Of a stretch of DNA of 15,058 nucleotides, positions 12,708 to 15,058 are shown in pieces (positions within the stretch are counted from its first letter, which is position 1; every line of letters starts with the position of its first letter). Source of the DNA: Candidatus Omnitrophota bacterium (GTDB lineage: Bacteria; Omnitrophota; Gorgyraeia; Gygaellales; Profunditerraquicolaceae); the NCBI GenBank assembly GCA_030691585.1, contig JAUYEC010000104.1, positions 1-15,058 of the forward strand. Direction: 5' to 3'. Both the position numbers and the translations under genes were made by a program. The notes below the pieces were generated by a model. It saw only the letters and a program-made list of their open reading frames with translations. It had not been told where the DNA came from and did no database searches.

Positions 12708-14423
12708 ATGCTATCGTTACGTGAACGCCTGACCGAGATATTGATCCACAATAAGCTGATCAGCCAGGCCCAGCTTGATGAAGCGCTGTGCCTGCAGAAA
12801 GAAAAAGGCGGGCGCCTCAGCGACATAATCGTAACCCTCAAGTTCATAAAAGAAAACGAATTGATCTCCACCATCGGCAGCGAGCTGGGCCTGCCGCTCG
12901 TCGACCTCAAGCGCTTCAAAATAGACCCAGAGATCATAAAGACCGTTCCCATCGAGACCGCCCGGCATTACCAGGTGATCCCCATTTCAAAAATAGGCGA
13001 TACCATCACCCTGGCCATGGCCGACCCCCTTAACATTTTCGCCATAGACCACATAGAAACGCTCACCGGTTACAAAATCAACCCTATAATCTCTTCCGGC
13101 CAGGATATACTCCAAGCTATTGAGCTGGGTTATCCCGATGCCACTAAGGGCATCATTGACGACCTGGTCAAAGAAATGAGCGCGTCTTCGATTGAGCTGA
13201 TCAAGGAAGAAGCGCAGGTAACACCCAGCGATAAAGAGCTTGACCGCTCGAGCCGCCAGGCGCCGGTGATACAGATCACTAACCTTATGCTTGAAGACGC
13301 GGTGCATAAATTAGCATCCGACATATTGATCGAGCCTTTTGAAAAGAGTGTCAGGGTGCGTTACCGCATAGACGGCATATTGCGGGAACAAAGGGCCCCG
13401 CCCAGAGATATGTATGTTTCTATAGTCTCGCGCGTAAAGGTCATCTGTGAGCTCAATATTTCCGAACACCGGCTCCCGCAGGACGGCCGTTTTAAGGCCA
13501 GGATCGCGGAGCGGGAGATTGATTTCCGCGTCTCAATATTGCCCTCCAGTTTCGGAGAGAAGGTGGCGGTGCGTATCCTGGACAAGATGGGCGTGATGCT
13601 CGACATTGAAAAATTGGGATTTAACCGGGCCGATATCGCAAAAATAAAAAAAGTGTCGCTTCTGCCTCATGGAATGATCCTGGCCTGCGGCCCGACAGGC
13701 TCCGGCAAGACCACAACGCTCTATTCGGTCCTGAAGTTCGTGGATTCTCCGACAAAGAATATTGTGACCGTGGAGGATCCCGTGGAATACCAATTAGAGG
13801 GCATAAACCAGGTGACTGTCCGGCCGGATATCGGCCTGACATTCGCCTCTTCTTTGCGCTCCATATTAAGGCAGGATCCCAATGTGATCATGATCGGCGA
13901 GATCAGGGATTATGATACCGTCGACATTGCCATTAAAAGTGCCCTTACCGGGCATCTCGTGCTTTCTACCTTACATACTACCACAGCCTGCGGGTCTCTG
14001 GTGCGCCTGGTGAATATGGGCGTTGAGCCGTATCTGATCAATTCCGCTTTGGTTTGTGTTATAGCGCAGCGGCTGGTACGTTCGGTATGCCCGCGCTGCA
14101 AGGAGAGTTATGTTATCAAGAAAGAGATCGCCGATAGCTTGAAGCTTGATCTCAGCAAGATCAAGTCGCCGGAATTTTTCCGCGGCAAGGGCTGCCAGGC
14201 CTGTTTTAAAACAGGTTATAGCGGAAGAACGGTTATTTCCGAGATTTTGCTCGTAAGCACCAAGATCCGCGAATTGATTATTGGGCGCTCGCAGGAGCAT
14301 GTGATAAAAAAGCAGGCGCGGATTGAGGGCATGCAGACCTTGAGGGAAAACGGTTTTGAGGCGGCTTTAAACGGATTGACCACGCTGGAAGAAGTGCTGC
14401 GGGTCACGGCACCAGACGAATAG
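12708..14423 (+). CDS. pilB: PilB/GspE-family motor ATPase with N-terminal MshEN domain
   Basis: This family of hexameric ATPases powers type IV pilus extension or type II secretion at the inner membrane. The 571-residue product has an MshEN domain with 24-5-24 spacing (motif I 7-30, motif II 36-59; both keep the initial Arg-Leu, but the following Gly positions are replaced). It is followed by the T2SSE ATPase: Walker A G328-PTGSGKTT, Asp-box-like EDPVEYQLEGINQV, Walker B region IMIGEIRDYDT (Glu398), His box GHLVLSTLHTTTACGSLVRL, and a tetracysteine zinc motif C461-x2-C464 and C496-x2-C499. The usual ASDIHIEP reads ASDILIEP, with Leu207 for His. Whether it is PilB or GspE cannot be decided from the sequence alone. 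The start ATG 12708 has no clear Shine-Dalgarno. Confidence 0.92.
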   Translation: MLSLRERLTEILIHNKLISQAQLDEALCLQKEKGGRLSDIIVTLKFIKENELISTIGSELGLPLVDLKRFKIDPEIIKTVPIETARHYQVIPISKIGDTITLAMADPLNIFAIDHIETLTGYKINPIISSGQDILQAIELGYPDATKGIIDDLVKEMSASSIELIKEEAQVTPSDKELDRSSRQAPVIQITNLMLEDAVHKLASDILIEPFEKSVRVRYRIDGILREQRAPPRDMYVSIVSRVKVICELNISEHRLPQDGRFKARIAEREIDFRVSILPSSFGEKVAVRILDKMGVMLDIEKLGFNRADIAKIKKVSLLPHGMILACGPTGSGKTTTLYSVLKFVDSPTKNIVTVEDPVEYQLEGINQVTVRPDIGLTFASSLRSILRQDPNVIMIGEIRDYDTVDIAIKSALTGHLVLSTLHTTTACGSLVRLVNMGVEPYLINSALVCVIAQRLVRSVCPRCKESYVIKKEIADSLKLDLSKIKSPEFFRGKGCQACFKTGYSGRTVISEILLVSTKIRELIIGRSQEHVIKKQARIEGMQTLRENGFEAALNGLTTLEEVLRVTAPDE

Positions 14424-14443
14424 GAAAAACAAGGAACCGGTAA

Positions 14444-14615
14444 CCAGAGTAGAAGAAACTAGGGTTAAGTAAAAAGGCAAAAGTAAAAAGGAAAAAGTAC
14501 AATGCAAAAGTCCAAAGTAAAACCTTTAAAATATATTGTTTTAAAATTCTTTTAACTTTTTACTTGTACTTTTGCCTTTTGAATTTTTACTTTTGACTTA
14601 ACGTGTCTGATCTGG
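14444..14615. repeat. Heptamer-built imperfect palindrome D
   Basis: This 172-nt inverted repeat has an AT-rich left arm of eight consecutive 7-nt words (14467-14522; AAGTAAA, AAGGCAA and variants) and a right arm of seven (14550-14598; TTTTAAC, TTTGCCT and variants). Outer arms pair CCAGAGTAGA (from 14444) with GTGTCTGATCTGG (14603-14615) and GTTAAGT with ACTTAAC. The centre is AT-rich. The word differs from palindromes A to C, but the 7-nt period and layout are the same. No gene lies in the 213-bp spacer. Confidence 0.78.
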
Positions 14616-14622
14616 CTATTCT
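14593..14622 (+). promoter_or_regulatory. Possible promoter for the third MshEN gene
   Basis: TTGACT at 14593-14598 and TATTCT at 14617-14622 with 18 nt between them. The match is moderate (5 of 6 and 4 of 6). The -35 box is formed by the last heptamer of palindrome D, and the -10 box lies just beyond its right edge. Confidence 0.35.
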
Positions 14623-14636
14623 GTGTGAGGCATCTT

Positions 14637-15058
14637 ATGCAATCGCTGAAAGAGAATATCATAGAGATCCTGGTTAGGGCCAAGCAGCTGACCAAGGAGC
14701 AATTGGAGAGGGCGCTGGAATTGCAGAGGGCCAGGAATGTCCCTTTAAGAAAAGTGCTCTTGGATGAAGGCCTTATTTCAAAAGAGGCGTTGTTTGTTCT
14801 GTTATCTAAACAGCTTTATATCCCCAGCCTGCATTTAGGCAGGTATAATTTTGATCCTGCTATTACAGTCCTTGTCCCTGAGCGTATGGCCAGGCTCTAT
14901 AATCTTATTCCGATTTCGCGGATAGGTACTACGCTTACCGTTGCGATGTCCGATCCTTTGAACATTTTTGCCTTGGATGATTTAAAGATGCTCACCGGTT
15001 GCAACATAGACATGGTGCTGGCGCCGGAAGAAGAGATCAACACGGCAATAGAGGCCCA
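14637..15058 (+). CDS. MshEN-domain protein, probably second PilB/GspE-type ATPase, 3' end outside window
   Basis: The open frame begins at ATG 14637, with GTGAGG six bases upstream, and runs off the window end after 140 complete codons. The visible part is a full MshEN domain: motif I residues 7-30 (NIIEIL through LELQ), spacer RARNV, motif II 36-59 (PLRKVL, EGLISKEAL, ending Gln59), then YNFDPAITVLVPERMARLY and LTVAMSDPLNIFALDDL. Its second half is close to the same part of the PilB gene before it (VAMSDPLNIFA versus LAMADPLNIFA), so the two are paralogs. Neither motif keeps the initial Arg. Whether an ATPase domain follows cannot be seen. Confidence 0.85.
   Translation, partial: MQSLKENIIEILVRAKQLTKEQLERALELQRARNVPLRKVLLDEGLISKEALFVLLSKQLYIPSLHLGRYNFDPAITVLVPERMARLYNLIPISRIGTTLTVAMSDPLNIFALDDLKMLTGCNIDMVLAPEEEINTAIEA

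Noticed and set aside
12788..13033. 81-residue plus-strand ORF inside pilB
   Set aside because: It is very rich in Arg, His and Pro, typical of an alternate frame of a GC-rich gene, and lies inside the MshEN domain.

Overview
The window reads as bacterial chromosome, probably from an uncultured Gram-negative lineage. The best guess is Candidatus Omnitrophota or a neighbouring PVC/candidate phylum. This is an inference from the gene mix (mre/rod cluster, tandem MshEN/PilB genes, a small pilin-like protein), the weak Shine-Dalgarno sites with frequent GTG/TTG starts, and the repeat-rich intergenic DNA. No rRNA or marker gene is present to confirm it. All recognised genes are on the + strand.

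Layout. (1) 1-949: C-terminal two thirds of an EPSP synthase (aroA), cut by the window edge, with an unusual in-frame insert near its start. (2) 968-2603: a one-TM small protein that may be pilin-like, overlapped by a secreted or periplasmic helical-repeat protein. (3) 2649-3113: a second, 5'-truncated and diverged copy of the last 465 bp of aroA, so the two aroA 3' ends form direct repeats flanking region 2. (4) 3200-8599: a strong sigma70-type promoter, then mreB, mreC, mreD, mrdA (PBP2) and rodA, a near-complete elongasome operon for rod-shape peptidoglycan synthesis. (5) 8762-10519: a TIGR03960-type B12-binding-domain radical SAM protein, a known neighbour of mre/rod clusters in other phyla. 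(6) 10578-15058: a promoter, a membrane HAMP-GAF-GGDEF protein with a degenerate GGDEF site, a stand-alone MshEN protein, a full PilB-type ATPase with MshEN, and the start of a third MshEN protein. Together these suggest control of type IV pilus or type II secretion by cyclic di-GMP.

The most unusual signal is between the genes. Four intergenic spacers (3114-3197, 8598-8746, 12549-12687, 14444-14615) hold long imperfect inverted repeats, and the arms of all four are built from runs of degenerate 7-nt words. The word differs between most loci, but the 7-nt period and palindromic layout are shared; two loci each contain exactly twelve heptamers (84 nt) in one unbroken register. A second repeat family, a 31-nt near-perfect palindrome, occurs three times (3250, 7451, 10520). 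Two copies begin at the base right after a TAA stop codon, and one carries paired compensatory changes. A third small GAGCGAAG-containing element sits inside the aroA frame at the window start and inside one heptamer palindrome.

Functionally, regions 4 and 5 make the cell-wall elongation machine, and region 6 looks like a surface-appendage or secretion motor with a nucleotide-signalling layer. Region 2 may belong to the envelope or pilus theme but lies in an apparent insertion or duplication at aroA.
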